Shown in pieces: positions 1 to 8,856 of a DNA stretch of 55,632 nucleotides (its first letter is position 1; each line of letters begins with the position of its first letter). The position numbers and the translations under genes are program-made. The notes under the pieces were generated by a model, which did not search any database, was not told the DNA's origin, and was given only the letters and a program-made list of their open reading frames with translations. The stretch is from Campylobacteraceae bacterium (lineage in GTDB: Bacteria; Campylobacterota; Campylobacteria; Campylobacterales; Campylobacteraceae), in contig JAAYPR010000046.1 in assembly GCA_012519705.1 (NCBI GenBank), positions 1-55,632 on the forward strand, read 5' to 3'.

Positions 1-984
1 CTTTTTTGCACCATCTCTGTTCATGATGTCTTTTAAATTCAAGCTTACGGTTCTTATATCATAGTTTAAAATTTCATCTAAAATTTGCTCTTTTGAAACG
101 CTCTCTTGTCTAATGATTTTAGCTAAATTTCCGTCGGCTAAAAACTTAGCATTATAGAACTGATGGTCGTTTGCAGCGTATGGAAATGGTATAAAGATAG
201 CTGGAAGCTGATTTGCCACTAGCTCCCAAAGAGAACTCGCCCCGCTTCTTCCTACGCATAAATCAGCCTCATTCATCTTTAGCACTAACTCATTTGAGAA
301 GTCAAAAGCATCAGCCTCAATGCCACTTTCTTTATAGAATTTAGAGACTCTCTCAAAGTCACTTGAGCCACATTGGTGGATTATTTTTATCTTTTTTTTA
401 TCTAAATCTAAAGCCAAACTCATAGCTAAATCATTTATAAATTTAGCCCCCTGAGAGCCTCCTAAAAACAAAATAGTTTTTAAACTCTCCCTCTCTCTTG
501 CGTTCTCAAAGAAAATTTCATTTACAGGATAGTCAAATTTCTTTTTTTGATATGAGCTATAAAACCCTTTTGAAAAAGGTTTAAAAAGCTTGTTAAGTCT
601 CCCAATAGCGTGGTTTTGCTCATGGATAAAAAGTGGTTTTCTAAAAAAAAGTGAATAAAAAGTTGCTGGGGCAGCACTATATCCACCTACACTAAACAGA
701 GCTTTTACATCTTTATCTTTTAAAACTTTCTTACACTCAAAAGAAAGGCTTATGATATTTAAAAGTGAACCTATTTTTGAAAGTCCTTTTTTATTTACAA
801 CGCCTGAACTATCTAAAAAGATCTTTTCATCAAAAATATCACTATCTTTAAACCAAGCCATGTCCTGACCATAAGTTGAGCCTATAAAAATAATCTTAAT
901 TTCTCTATTTTTAAGCTCTAAACCGATACTTTTAGCTATGGCTAAATGCCCACCGGTTCCACCACCTGTGATAACTATACTCAT
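1..984 (-). CDS. murG: UDP-N-acetylglucosamine:lipid II GlcNAc transferase MurG, C-terminus cut by window edge
   Basis: MurG transfers GlcNAc from UDP-GlcNAc to lipid I on the inner face of the cytoplasmic membrane, making lipid II for peptidoglycan. The N-terminus reads MSIVITGGGTGGHLAIAKSI, the glycine-rich loop typical of MurG. The ATG at 984 has a strong Shine-Dalgarno (AAGGAG). About 328 codons are in the window and the frame is still open at base 1. The family is usually about 340-360 residues, so only a short C-terminal piece is missing. It lies 19 bases downstream of the ftsW stop and is probably cotranscribed with ftsW and ftsK. Confidence is high because of the motif and the ftsW neighbour. 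Confidence 0.95.
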   Translation of the reverse strand, partial: MSIVITGGGTGGHLAIAKSIGLELKNREIKIIFIGSTYGQDMAWFKDSDIFDEKIFLDSSGVVNKKGLSKIGSLLNIISLSFECKKVLKDKDVKALFSVGGYSAAPATFYSLFFRKPLFIHEQNHAIGRLNKLFKPFSKGFYSSYQKKKFDYPVNEIFFENARERESLKTILFLGGSQGAKFINDLAMSLALDLDKKKIKIIHQCGSSDFERVSKFYKESGIEADAFDFSNELVLKMNEADLCVGRSGASSLWELVANQLPAIFIPFPYAANDHQFYNAKFLADGNLAKIIRQESVSKEQILDEILNYDIRTVSLNLKDIMNRDGAKK

Positions 985-1003
985 TTTACGCTCCTTAAAA
1001 AAC

Positions 1004-2164
1004 TCAAGCTTTTATCTTTTTTGATATCATCAAAATAAACCCAATCGCCATAGATGAGCCAAGAAGCTGGCTTCCGCCATAACTTAAAAATGGAACTGCT
1101 ATACCCTTTATAGGAATTAGCGATGTGATGCCGTAAGAGTTAACCATAAACGAAAACAAAAACATAAACCCAATGCCCACACAAAAAAGATAATGAACGT
1201 TATTTTTCGACTTAAGCCCTACTCTAAACACCCTATAAAGCAGTATAAAAAATAATGCTGTTATAATCAAAAGCCCGATAAAACCAGCTTCTTCAGCAAT
1301 GCCAGCTAAAACAAAGTCTGTATGAACTTCGCTTAAAAAACCAAGCTTAAAAGTCCCAAGCCCAAGCCCTTCGCCAAACAAACTACCATTATTTATAGCA
1401 TTTAAAGAGTGAGAGACTTGATATGGAGTCTCAGTTCCCTCAACATAAAGCTTCTCTGCTACATCATCAGGAAAAAATGATAAAATCATCTCTTGCATCC
1501 CACCCCACCATGACATCACTCTTCTAACTCTGTGTTCACTTGTCCCAATCGCTACAAAAACAATAGAAGCAACTAACACAAACCCACTCATTATAATCCT
1601 AAAGCTAGTCCCAGCTAAAATTACCATAACTAGTAAAACCATACTTAGAACAAAAACTTGCCCTAAATCATTTTGTAAAACCCCAATAGTAAGTATAACT
1701 ATAAAAAAGACCACCATATATGGAAGAAGAATGATAATCTCTGTTTTAAAAGACTTTTTTGTTCCATCGATTTTTCTAGTAAAACTCCAAGCTAAAAAAT
1801 AGATAAACCCTATCTTAAAAAACTCAACCGGAGCTAAAGAAATTCCTGGTAAATTTATCCATCTTGCAGCACCATTTACCTCTCTTACCAAATTTGAAGG
1901 CATAAAAGGCATGACAAGCATAAGGGCAAAAGTGAATAAAAACATAAATATACAAAATGGTGTGAGAAATCTATCGGGATTTGCCCTAGACAAAGCCCAC
2001 ATTAAAAAAACCCCAAAACTTCCTACAATAAACTGTCTTATAAAAAAATGAAGGTGATTATAGTCATAAAAAAGCACTGTAAAAGTCGTTAGAGAAAGCG
2101 AAAAAACAATGCCAATTGAAATTAAAATAGTAGCAATATAAAAAAGTGTACTGTCAGCTCTCAT
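1004..2164 (-). CDS. ftsW: Lipid II polymerase FtsW (SEDS family)
   Basis: This is a SEDS-family peptidoglycan glycosyltransferase of 386 aa with about ten hydrophobic segments. Family features include NDLGQ near residue 165, the AEEAGFIG segment near 290 and the C-terminal loop SYGGSQLLGSSMAIG. FtsW polymerises lipid II at the division septum with a class B PBP. FtsW and RodA are hard to separate by motif alone. I choose FtsW because murG lies directly downstream and ftsK directly upstream. The ATG at 2164 overlaps the ftsK stop in an ATGA junction, suggesting translational coupling. Confidence 0.88.
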   Translation of the reverse strand: MRADSTLFYIATILISIGIVFSLSLTTFTVLFYDYNHLHFFIRQFIVGSFGVFLMWALSRANPDRFLTPFCIFMFLFTFALMLVMPFMPSNLVREVNGAARWINLPGISLAPVEFFKIGFIYFLAWSFTRKIDGTKKSFKTEIIILLPYMVVFFIVILTIGVLQNDLGQVFVLSMVLLVMVILAGTSFRIIMSGFVLVASIVFVAIGTSEHRVRRVMSWWGGMQEMILSFFPDDVAEKLYVEGTETPYQVSHSLNAINNGSLFGEGLGLGTFKLGFLSEVHTDFVLAGIAEEAGFIGLLIITALFFILLYRVFRVGLKSKNNVHYLFCVGIGFMFLFSFMVNSYGITSLIPIKGIAVPFLSYGGSQLLGSSMAIGFILMISKKIKA

Positions 2165-4317
2165 AGTATGATTTCTCTTTGACCTCTAGCATTTGGCTCA
2201 CTTAAAACTCCCATAGTTTCAAGCTGCTCGATGATAGTTGCAGCTCTGTTATAGCCTATTTTAAGCCTTCTTTGAAGATAGCTAATTGATGTTTTCTCAT
2301 CAGCTAAAACTATCTCTCTTGCTTCTTCATAAAGCTCATCTAGCTCGATATTTTGAGGCTCATTTCCACTTGGTGAAATTTGTTCATTTTCATCAAGTAA
2401 AAATCTCTCATCATAGTCAGCTGGTGCTTGAGACTTTAAATACTCAACTACTTTTAAAATTTCTTCCTCTGTTGAAAAAGGAGCATGAAGCCTAATAAGC
2501 CCCGGACTTCCCGGAGGAGTAAACAGCATATCTCCACGCCCTAGCAGACTCTCAGCTCCCATTTGATCTAAAATAACCTTGCTATCGATTCTCTGCCCTA
2601 CTCTAAAGCTTATCCTTGAAGGCAGATTTGCTTTAATCCTACCAGTTACAACATCCACGCTTGGACGCTGAGTTGCAACAATTAAATGAATCCCGCTAGC
2701 TCTTGCCATTTGAGCAAGTCTAGTGATATAAAACTCAACATCTTTTCCACCTGTCATCATCAAATCCGATAACTCATCAATGATAACAACGATATATGGC
2801 ATTGTTTCAAGCCCTTTATTGAGAGCTTTTTGATTGTAGTTTTCTATATTTTTAGTTCTGGTTTCTGACATAGTTTTATATCTTCTCTCCATCTCAGCAA
2901 CCAAATTTGATAAAGCGGTAATCGCCTTTTTAGCGTCGATTATGACAGGAGTTAAAAGATGTGGGATATCATTGTAAATACTAAACTCAAGCATTTTTGG
3001 ATCTATCATTATAAGACGCAAAGTTTTTGGTGAGTTTCTGTATAAAAGACTTAAAATCATAGCATTTATACCCACGCTTTTACCACTTCCAGTAGTTCCA
3101 GCTATAAGCAAGTGTGGAAGCTTTTTTAAATCTGTCACAAAAGGTTGTCCTACGATATCTTTACCAAGAGCGATGGTTAAGGGGCTTGATGCTTGCTTGA
3201 AAATTTCACTATCTAAAATCTCTTTTAGATAGATGGTTTCTATATCGCTATTTGGAATTTCAATTCCCACTACATCTTTTCCAGGGACTGGGGCTTGAAT
3301 TCTAATAGTCTCAGCTCTTAACGCCATAGCTAAATCATCTTGTAAATTTAGTATCTTACTAACCTTCACATCAGCAGCCGGGCGAAACTCAAAGGTCGTT
3401 ACAACAGGGCCTGAGTAAGTTCTAACTACATCGCCGTTTATTTTAAACTGTCTAAGTTTGTCAAGTAAATCATAAATTTTTTGATCAATTTCTGCTTCAT
3501 CAATCTTTCTAGACTTTTTAGGAGCGTTATTTAGGAAATTTAAAGATGGTAGTTTAAAGTTATCAATCTTGATAGCCTTACCTTTATCAAGCTCATCAAG
3601 GAGTTTTTTGTTCTCAGCAACTTCGCTTAAATGCTCAACATTTTCAAAAACTATTGCCTCTTCTACCACCTCTTTTAAAATCTCTTCTGTTGCTGCTTTT
3701 TCTTTTTTCACCTCTTTTGCTTCTAAATTTAAAGGCGTTAAAGGCTTTATCTCTTGCTTTTCTACTTTTTTTTCTATTTTTGGCTTGTGTAAAGTTTCAG
3801 TCTCAGGGATTGGGCTTTTTTCTATAATTTCATCTTTTTTCTCAATCACAACTTCAAGATGTTTTTTTGGCAAAATAAAAGATTTTTTAATTATAGTTGT
3901 AATTCTCTCTTCAAAAATCAAAACTATAGATAGTCCAAACATCATAATTATAAAAACCCAAACTCCAGCTGTGCCAATTATCTCTTTCAAAGAAACTACA
4001 ATCCCATCTCCTATGAGACCTCTATATGTACTAAAACTGCTTGCTTGAGCAACTAATATAGTAACAAAAAGCAAAGTCAACCCTGTAATGAACTCAACTA
4101 CACGAAAGCTTATCTTTTTAACTCTTTTAAAAATATAATATACTAACATAATAGAAAAAACTGGATAAAAATAAGCAAAATATCCAAAAAAATAGATATT
4201 ATAATGCCCAATGCTAGCCCCTAAGCTTCCGACAAAAGCTGGATTTAGCGAGATGGTAGCCAGTTCTAAAAAAATAAATAGTGATATGGTTATTATAAAA
4301 ATAATTTCTTTTAAAAT
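2161..4317 (-). CDS. ftsK: DNA translocase FtsK, with probable ATT start
   Basis: FtsK is a septal DNA pump that clears chromosome termini during division. The motor domain shows Walker A GTTGSGKS and Walker B VVIIDELSD, and a C-terminal winged-helix gamma domain is present (TSISYLQRRLKIGYNRA). An E/K-rich linker separates the motor from the membrane part. The first ATG is at 4149, which gives 662 aa and only two membrane segments. The same frame stays open upstream and encodes two more strongly hydrophobic segments, giving the four expected of FtsK. No ATG, GTG or TTG exists in that extension. A Shine-Dalgarno AAAGG (4325-4329) sits 7 nt before an in-frame ATT at 4317 and 4 nt before another at 4320. 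I take ATT 4317 as the likely start (about 718 aa). The exact start is inference; the product is certain. Confidence 0.85.
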   Translation of the reverse strand: MLKEIIFIITISLFIFLELATISLNPAFVGSLGASIGHYNIYFFGYFAYFYPVFSIMLVYYIFKRVKKISFRVVEFITGLTLLFVTILVAQASSFSTYRGLIGDGIVVSLKEIIGTAGVWVFIIMMFGLSIVLIFEERITTIIKKSFILPKKHLEVVIEKKDEIIEKSPIPETETLHKPKIEKKVEKQEIKPLTPLNLEAKEVKKEKAATEEILKEVVEEAIVFENVEHLSEVAENKKLLDELDKGKAIKIDNFKLPSLNFLNNAPKKSRKIDEAEIDQKIYDLLDKLRQFKINGDVVRTYSGPVVTTFEFRPAADVKVSKILNLQDDLAMALRAETIRIQAPVPGKDVVGIEIPNSDIETIYLKEILDSEIFKQASSPLTIALGKDIVGQPFVTDLKKLPHLLIAGTTGSGKSVGINAMILSLLYRNSPKTLRLIMIDPKMLEFSIYNDIPHLLTPVIIDAKKAITALSNLVAEMERRYKTMSETRTKNIENYNQKALNKGLETMPYIVVIIDELSDLMMTGGKDVEFYITRLAQMARASGIHLIVATQRPSVDVVTGRIKANLPSRISFRVGQRIDSKVILDQMGAESLLGRGDMLFTPPGSPGLIRLHAPFSTEEEILKVVEYLKSQAPADYDERFLLDENEQISPSGNEPQNIELDELYEEAREIVLADEKTSISYLQRRLKIGYNRAATIIEQLETMGVLSEPNARGQREIIL

Positions 4318-4377
4318 AATAAAACCTTTAAGAGAATTTAAACTATGATTGTAGCAAAATAACTTTTAAAAAGGTTT

Positions 4378-4401
4378 AATTTGGGTAAAGCTACCCAAAT
4401 T
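4378..4401 (-). terminator. Intrinsic terminator of the cts/msh-like operon
   Basis: This is a perfect 10-bp inverted repeat, AATTTGGGTA / TACCCAAATT, with a 4-nt loop. On the minus strand it starts inside the stop codon of the GspF-like gene and is followed within a few bases by a run of five T. It would end the nine-gene operon before ftsK. Confidence 0.65.
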
Positions 4402-5650
4402 ATCCACCTTTAACTGCACTTCCTAAATCCCACATAGGCATAAATATACCAAGTGCAAGAAGAAGTACTAATGCTGCCATAAAAAAGAGAAGTATAGGCT
4501 CAACATAACTAGAAATATTATCTATAATATCATCAAACCTCATCTTGTAATAATCAGCAACGTTTTTAAGCATAACATCTATGCTACCACTCTGCTCTCC
4601 AGCACTAATCATCTGGATAAGCATCCCCTCAAAAAGCTCTGTATTTCTAAAAGCATCTGTCAAACTTACACCTTGCTGAACAGCTATCCTAACTGAGCCA
4701 AGTTTTACTTTTAAAGTTTGGTTAGCAACCATTTTATTTGCAGTATCTAGGGCATCTGCTATTGGAATTCCAGCTCTTGTTAGCTCGGAAAATATAAGAG
4801 TAAAACGCGACATAGTTGAGAAAAAGACAATTTTTCCAAAAAGATAGACTTTTAAAATCATCTTATCCCACCCTTTTTTAAAATCATCACTTGTTCTAAG
4901 CATATATCCTATAGCCCAAATGGAGCCAAATATTGCAATTAAAACATATAAGCCATAATTATTTAAAAGATTTTCTATAGTAAATAATATACGAGTTGGA
5001 AGAGGTAAATTTGCCCCCAAATCATCAAATATCTCTTTAAACTGAGGTACAACAAACATCATCAAAATAGCAAAAGCTACAGCCAGTGCCACCAAGATAG
5101 TGATAGGATATCTCATAGCTTTTTTAAACTTTTGCTGATTATCCCAAACTTCTTGCATCATATTAGATAAATTTGTCAAAGACTCAGCCATATTACCCGT
5201 ATTTTCACCAAGGTTGACCATAGCTATAAAAAGATCACCTAATTCCGGTCTAAATTTACTAGCAGCTTCGGTTAAGCTAAGTCCTGAGTTTAAATCATCA
5301 CTCATTGAAGTAAAAATTTCTTTTAGTCGTTTATCCTCAGCTGAGTTTGCGACCTCTTTTATACTATCATGTATGGATATCCCAGCACTTGTCATAACTG
5401 CAAGCTGTCTGATTGAAGCTACTAAGTTTGGAATTTTTATTCTAGCTCCAACCCCTAAAAGCCTTGTAACCGATGATTTCAAATCGGCAAGCTGAGACTC
5501 AAGTGGAACACTTTTTGTTTCACCCACCTTTACAATAGTCCCGCTTTTTTGTCTTTTAGCTATATTTTGAGCTGCAACTTTGTTTTGAGCTTTTACAAAC
5601 ATCTTTTGGCGTCTGCCATCTTTTATATACTCTACTTCGTAGTTTTTCAT
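4400..5650 (-). CDS. ctsF: Type II secretion/competence inner-membrane platform protein (GspF/PilC family, CtsF/MshG-like)
   Basis: This 416-aa polytopic protein is a GspF/PilC/MshG platform component, which couples the cytoplasmic ATPase to pseudopilus assembly. Two T2SSF repeats are visible (about residues 70-195 and 275-400). Membrane segments lie near residues 185-208, 235-255 and 385-405. The N-terminus (MKNYEVEYIKDGRRQK) is typical of the family. The start overlaps the stop of the ATPase gene by an ATGA junction. In Campylobacter jejuni the equivalent gene is required for natural transformation (ctsF). The assignment rests on family and gene order. It is the last gene of the operon and is followed by an intrinsic terminator. 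Confidence 0.85.
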   Translation of the reverse strand: MKNYEVEYIKDGRRQKMFVKAQNKVAAQNIAKRQKSGTIVKVGETKSVPLESQLADLKSSVTRLLGVGARIKIPNLVASIRQLAVMTSAGISIHDSIKEVANSAEDKRLKEIFTSMSDDLNSGLSLTEAASKFRPELGDLFIAMVNLGENTGNMAESLTNLSNMMQEVWDNQQKFKKAMRYPITILVALAVAFAILMMFVVPQFKEIFDDLGANLPLPTRILFTIENLLNNYGLYVLIAIFGSIWAIGYMLRTSDDFKKGWDKMILKVYLFGKIVFFSTMSRFTLIFSELTRAGIPIADALDTANKMVANQTLKVKLGSVRIAVQQGVSLTDAFRNTELFEGMLIQMISAGEQSGSIDVMLKNVADYYKMRFDDIIDNISSYVEPILLFFMAALVLLLALGIFMPMWDLGSAVKGG

Positions 5651-7398
5651 TCTCTTGCCACCCTATAAACCTCTTCTAAACTTGTAACTCCTAAAGCTGC
5701 TCTAGAGATTGCATCATGGAACATATCTATAAATCCCTCTTCATAAGCAACTTCACTTATCTCATCTTTACTAGCCTCTGCTGCTATTAAATTTTGTATC
5801 TTATCTGAAATTGGTAAAACTTCACTTATCATCTCCCTACCCGCATATCCACTTCTTGCACAACTGTCACACCCCACTGCCTTATAAAACTGATAACTCT
5901 CTGGCAGATACTTAGAAATTTTATCTATCGTAGTTCTTGGTAGCGTTGTTGGCTGTTTGCATTTTGGGCAAAGTTTTCTAATAAGTCTTTGAGCCTCAAT
6001 AGCTATAACAGAACCACTTATTAAATAACTCTCAATACCCATATCTATCATTCTTGGAATTGATCCAATAGCGTCGTTTGTGTGAAGCGTTGAGAAAACT
6101 AAGTGTCCTGTAAGAGCTGATTGTATCGCGATTCTTAGAGTTTCTTGGTCTCTAATCTCACCTATCATTATAATATCAGGGTCTTGACGAAGAATCGACC
6201 TAAGTGCTGAAGCAAACGTAAGCCCTGCTTTTTCATTAACATGAACTTGTTGAATTAAATTTAACTGATACTCAACTGGATCTTCAACTGTAATAATCTT
6301 AGTTGTAACATTTTTTATATCATTAAGTGCAGCATACAAAGTTGTAGTTTTACCACTTCCTGTCGGTCCTGTAACTAAGATAATGCCATAAGGAGAGTGC
6401 ATAGCAGAGTTAAATTTCCTTAAATTTTCTGGATGCATTCCAAGCTTATCAAGACTAATTAAAACCTTAGATTTATCCAAAATTCTCATAACTATACTCT
6501 CACCATTTACTATAGGTAGAGTTGAGATACGAAAATCATACTCTTTTTCCCCAACCATTAAAGAAAATCTACCATCCTGAGGTCTTCTTCTCTCAGCTAT
6601 ATCCATATTTGATAAAAGTTTTAGTCTTGAAACAAGTGGTGGATAGATATCCTTATCAAAGATGAAAATTTCATTTAGCATACCATCTATTCTCGTTCTG
6701 ACTATGCAGTTTGTCTCGGTTGGCTCAACGTGAATGTCACTACCTCTTAGGCTGATTGATTGTTTTACAATTGTCTCTATAAGCCTTAAAATACCAGAGC
6801 TTGTGCTGCTATCAACAGCGTCCTCTCCAGTTCCTGAAAGCTCTTGCCTAATCTCGGCAACAAGACCTTTTATACTCTCAGACAATACAAGCTTTCCTAG
6901 ATACTTATCTATCTGGTCTGGGTCACTCATAACAACTTTTAAAAGTTTTCTACTAAAAAGACCTTGGATTCTATCTTGGGCATTTAAATCAAATGGATCT
7001 TTAAATGCAACATATACATTTAAATCATCCTCTTTTATAGGAAGGGCATCAAATTTTTTGAGTTGATTTAGAGAAATTTTTTCAGCTATTCTATAATCTA
7101 TATCTATTTCATTTAGATTTATATACTCCATTTTAAATCTTTTAGCAAAGATTGTTAAAAAAGTATCTTTATCTATAAAAAACTTCTCCGTGACATCATT
7201 GATAGTAATTTTTTTTAATTTATAAAGCTCTGAAAGAACTATGGATAACTGCGTCTCTGAGATATAGTTATCTCCCACCAAAACTTCTCCCAAAGTCAAG
7301 CCGATGCTAATCTTTTCTGAAATATCGCTTTTTGCTTCAGCTGGGATAATGTTTTGATTTATTAAAACACCTACAATCAGTTCTTCAAGTTTTTCCAT
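5647..7398 (-). CDS. ctsE: Type II secretion/competence ATPase (GspE/PilB family, CtsE/MshE-like)
   Basis: This is a 583-aa secretion ATPase powering pseudopilus extension. The N-terminal part (about 1-170) resembles the MshEN/GspE-N region. The ATPase core carries Walker A GPTGSGKTTTLY and the Walker B/His box region GEIRDQETLRIAIQ...TGHLVFSTLHTND. A C-terminal zinc-binding module follows, with CPKC and CDSC pairs before SGYAGR. Extension ATPases keep this zinc site and retraction ATPases lack it. It lies directly upstream of the platform-protein gene with a 4-bp overlap. In C. jejuni the orthologous position is ctsE, needed for DNA uptake. The family is certain; the competence role is inferred from synteny. 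Confidence 0.88.
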   Translation of the reverse strand: MEKLEELIVGVLINQNIIPAEAKSDISEKISIGLTLGEVLVGDNYISETQLSIVLSELYKLKKITINDVTEKFFIDKDTFLTIFAKRFKMEYINLNEIDIDYRIAEKISLNQLKKFDALPIKEDDLNVYVAFKDPFDLNAQDRIQGLFSRKLLKVVMSDPDQIDKYLGKLVLSESIKGLVAEIRQELSGTGEDAVDSSTSSGILRLIETIVKQSISLRGSDIHVEPTETNCIVRTRIDGMLNEIFIFDKDIYPPLVSRLKLLSNMDIAERRRPQDGRFSLMVGEKEYDFRISTLPIVNGESIVMRILDKSKVLISLDKLGMHPENLRKFNSAMHSPYGIILVTGPTGSGKTTTLYAALNDIKNVTTKIITVEDPVEYQLNLIQQVHVNEKAGLTFASALRSILRQDPDIIMIGEIRDQETLRIAIQSALTGHLVFSTLHTNDAIGSIPRMIDMGIESYLISGSVIAIEAQRLIRKLCPKCKQPTTLPRTTIDKISKYLPESYQFYKAVGCDSCARSGYAGREMISEVLPISDKIQNLIAAEASKDEISEVAYEEGFIDMFHDAISRAALGVTSLEEVYRVARE

Positions 7399-7420
7399 AT
7401 CTTCCTACCAAATTTATATA

Positions 7421-7960
7421 TTACCAATATTTTTTAACAGACCTTAATCTACCATCCTCATAAATAGCAATTATCATCTGCGTAATGCCATTTTCCTCAT
7501 TTACTAACAAGTCTGAGTATGAGTTTTCAGTCAGTTTTATCCTATATGCATCTCCAACAACTTCATACTCTTTTGCAACAAATTTATCAAACACTATAGA
7601 TAAAATATACTCTACTTTTGGAGTTCTTATATAGCTTATATCTACCCCATCAACCAAAGCTAAATAAAGCATCTTTTTTTGAAAAAGAATAGTTGCATAC
7701 AAGGATGCATTTACCCTTGCTTCTTTTGTCTCGTAAAGCATAACCACAGGGATGATAAGCTCATTTATCTTATCCATCTGAAGACATGAGTTTGCATACA
7801 TATTTGCAATAGCTGGGTCTTGATTTAGTATAAAATACTCTCTAACGCTATCTTGACAAACCCTGTTATAGCTACCTGCATCATACCAGTTTTTTACATC
7901 ATAGCTATCAAGCCCAAAAAGAAAACTTAAAAATGATAAAAAAACTATAAATTTTCGCAT
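7421..7960 (-). CDS. Exported protein of unknown function in the cts/msh-like operon
   Basis: This is a 179-aa protein with an N-terminal signal peptide (MRKFIVFLSFLSFLFG, then DSYDV), so it is probably periplasmic. I recognise no catalytic motif. It contains Cys residues near 35 and 60 that could pair after export. The start overlaps the stop of the TPR-protein gene (TAATG), so it is translated as part of the operon. It sits between the mshN-like and mshE-like genes, where the MSHA locus I recall has no gene. C. jejuni has a small unnamed gene at the comparable position (next to ctsE). It may be an accessory factor specific to this lineage. Confidence 0.7.
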   Translation of the reverse strand: MRKFIVFLSFLSFLFGLDSYDVKNWYDAGSYNRVCQDSVREYFILNQDPAIANMYANSCLQMDKINELIIPVVMLYETKEARVNASLYATILFQKKMLYLALVDGVDISYIRTPKVEYILSIVFDKFVAKEYEVVGDAYRIKLTENSYSDLLVNEENGITQMIIAIYEDGRLRSVKKYW

Positions 7961-8856
7961 TATAAATCACCATTTTGAATTTGCTTTATAAGAGCCTTAA
8001 CCTCAGCAGTTGGCACTCTGCCATCAAAATTTTTAAGAGCTATTAACGCATCCTCTTTATTGCCCTTTTTATAAGTAGCTTTTGCAAAAAGTATCCAGCT
8101 TTGAGGATTGTTTTTATCAAGCTCATTTGAAATCAGTGCCCATTTTATAGCTTCATTATAGTTTTTATTTTTATAAGCATTTTCCGAAAGTCTAATAGAA
8201 TAGACTATGTCATTTGTAGAATAAAACTTCTCCTCTAGGCTCTTCTCACTTACTTTCATGGGAGAGGTTTGAATAACTACCTTTCCACTACTTGAACTAC
8301 TAGCTCTTGTCCCTGCACTAGCTCTTGGAGCAGATGGTGGATTTCCAAAGTCTATAATCTCATCTTTTGGAATTTGATTCAAACTCTGACTTGGCTCTAT
8401 TCCAGCTAATGTAGGAGTATCTTGATTACTATCCTTGTATCTATTGTTTATGATAAAGCCCCCAGCATCAACACTAGAGCTTATCCCAATATCGCTAAAA
8501 GTTAAAGTGCCTCTATTTTCTTGTTCTGGTGCTGGATTTTCTACAAATTCATTTTTTACTGTTTTTTGTTTTATATCTTCATCTTCTTTTTCTTCTACAA
8601 AACCAGATTCTATATTTTTCTCAATTTTTGCAGTACTAGTTTGCTCTAAAACACTCTCTTTAGTAGCATTATTTGGAGATATAAGCCAAATAACAGCCCC
8701 TAACGATGCTGAAATCAAAATCAGCAAAAAAGAGATAGTTTTATCAAGTTTAAAATTTTTAAATTTACTAAATTTATTAAATTGAAAAATTTTGCTACTA
8801 TCCTTATATTTTTTCCATTTTTCTTCTAGTTCTACTATTTCATAATGTTCAAGCAT
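7960..8856 (-). CDS. Membrane-anchored tetratricopeptide protein (MshN-like)
   Basis: This 298-aa protein has a short cytoplasmic N-terminus, one membrane segment (about residues 38-60, ISFLLILISASLGAVIWLIS), a long low-complexity acidic and Ser-rich linker and a C-terminal pair of TPR-like helices (about 215-290, with NYNEAIKWALISNELDKNNP). This layout matches MshN/GspB-type proteins that link the inner-membrane complex to the secretin. The start overlaps the upstream ATPase gene by 8 bp. The call rests on architecture and position after the mshM-like ATPase. The sequence itself is divergent and has no diagnostic motif. Confidence 0.65.
   Translation of the reverse strand: MLEHYEIVELEEKWKKYKDSSKIFQFNKFSKFKNFKLDKTISFLLILISASLGAVIWLISPNNATKESVLEQTSTAKIEKNIESGFVEEKEDEDIKQKTVKNEFVENPAPEQENRGTLTFSDIGISSSVDAGGFIINNRYKDSNQDTPTLAGIEPSQSLNQIPKDEIIDFGNPPSAPRASAGTRASSSSSGKVVIQTSPMKVSEKSLEEKFYSTNDIVYSIRLSENAYKNKNYNEAIKWALISNELDKNNPQSWILFAKATYKKGNKEDALIALKNFDGRVPTAEVKALIKQIQNGDL

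Noticed and set aside
3569-4048. Open frame of about 160 codons on the plus strand
   Set aside because: It is antisense to the ftsK linker and membrane region. The low-complexity Ser/Phe run mirrors the Glu/Lys-rich linker.
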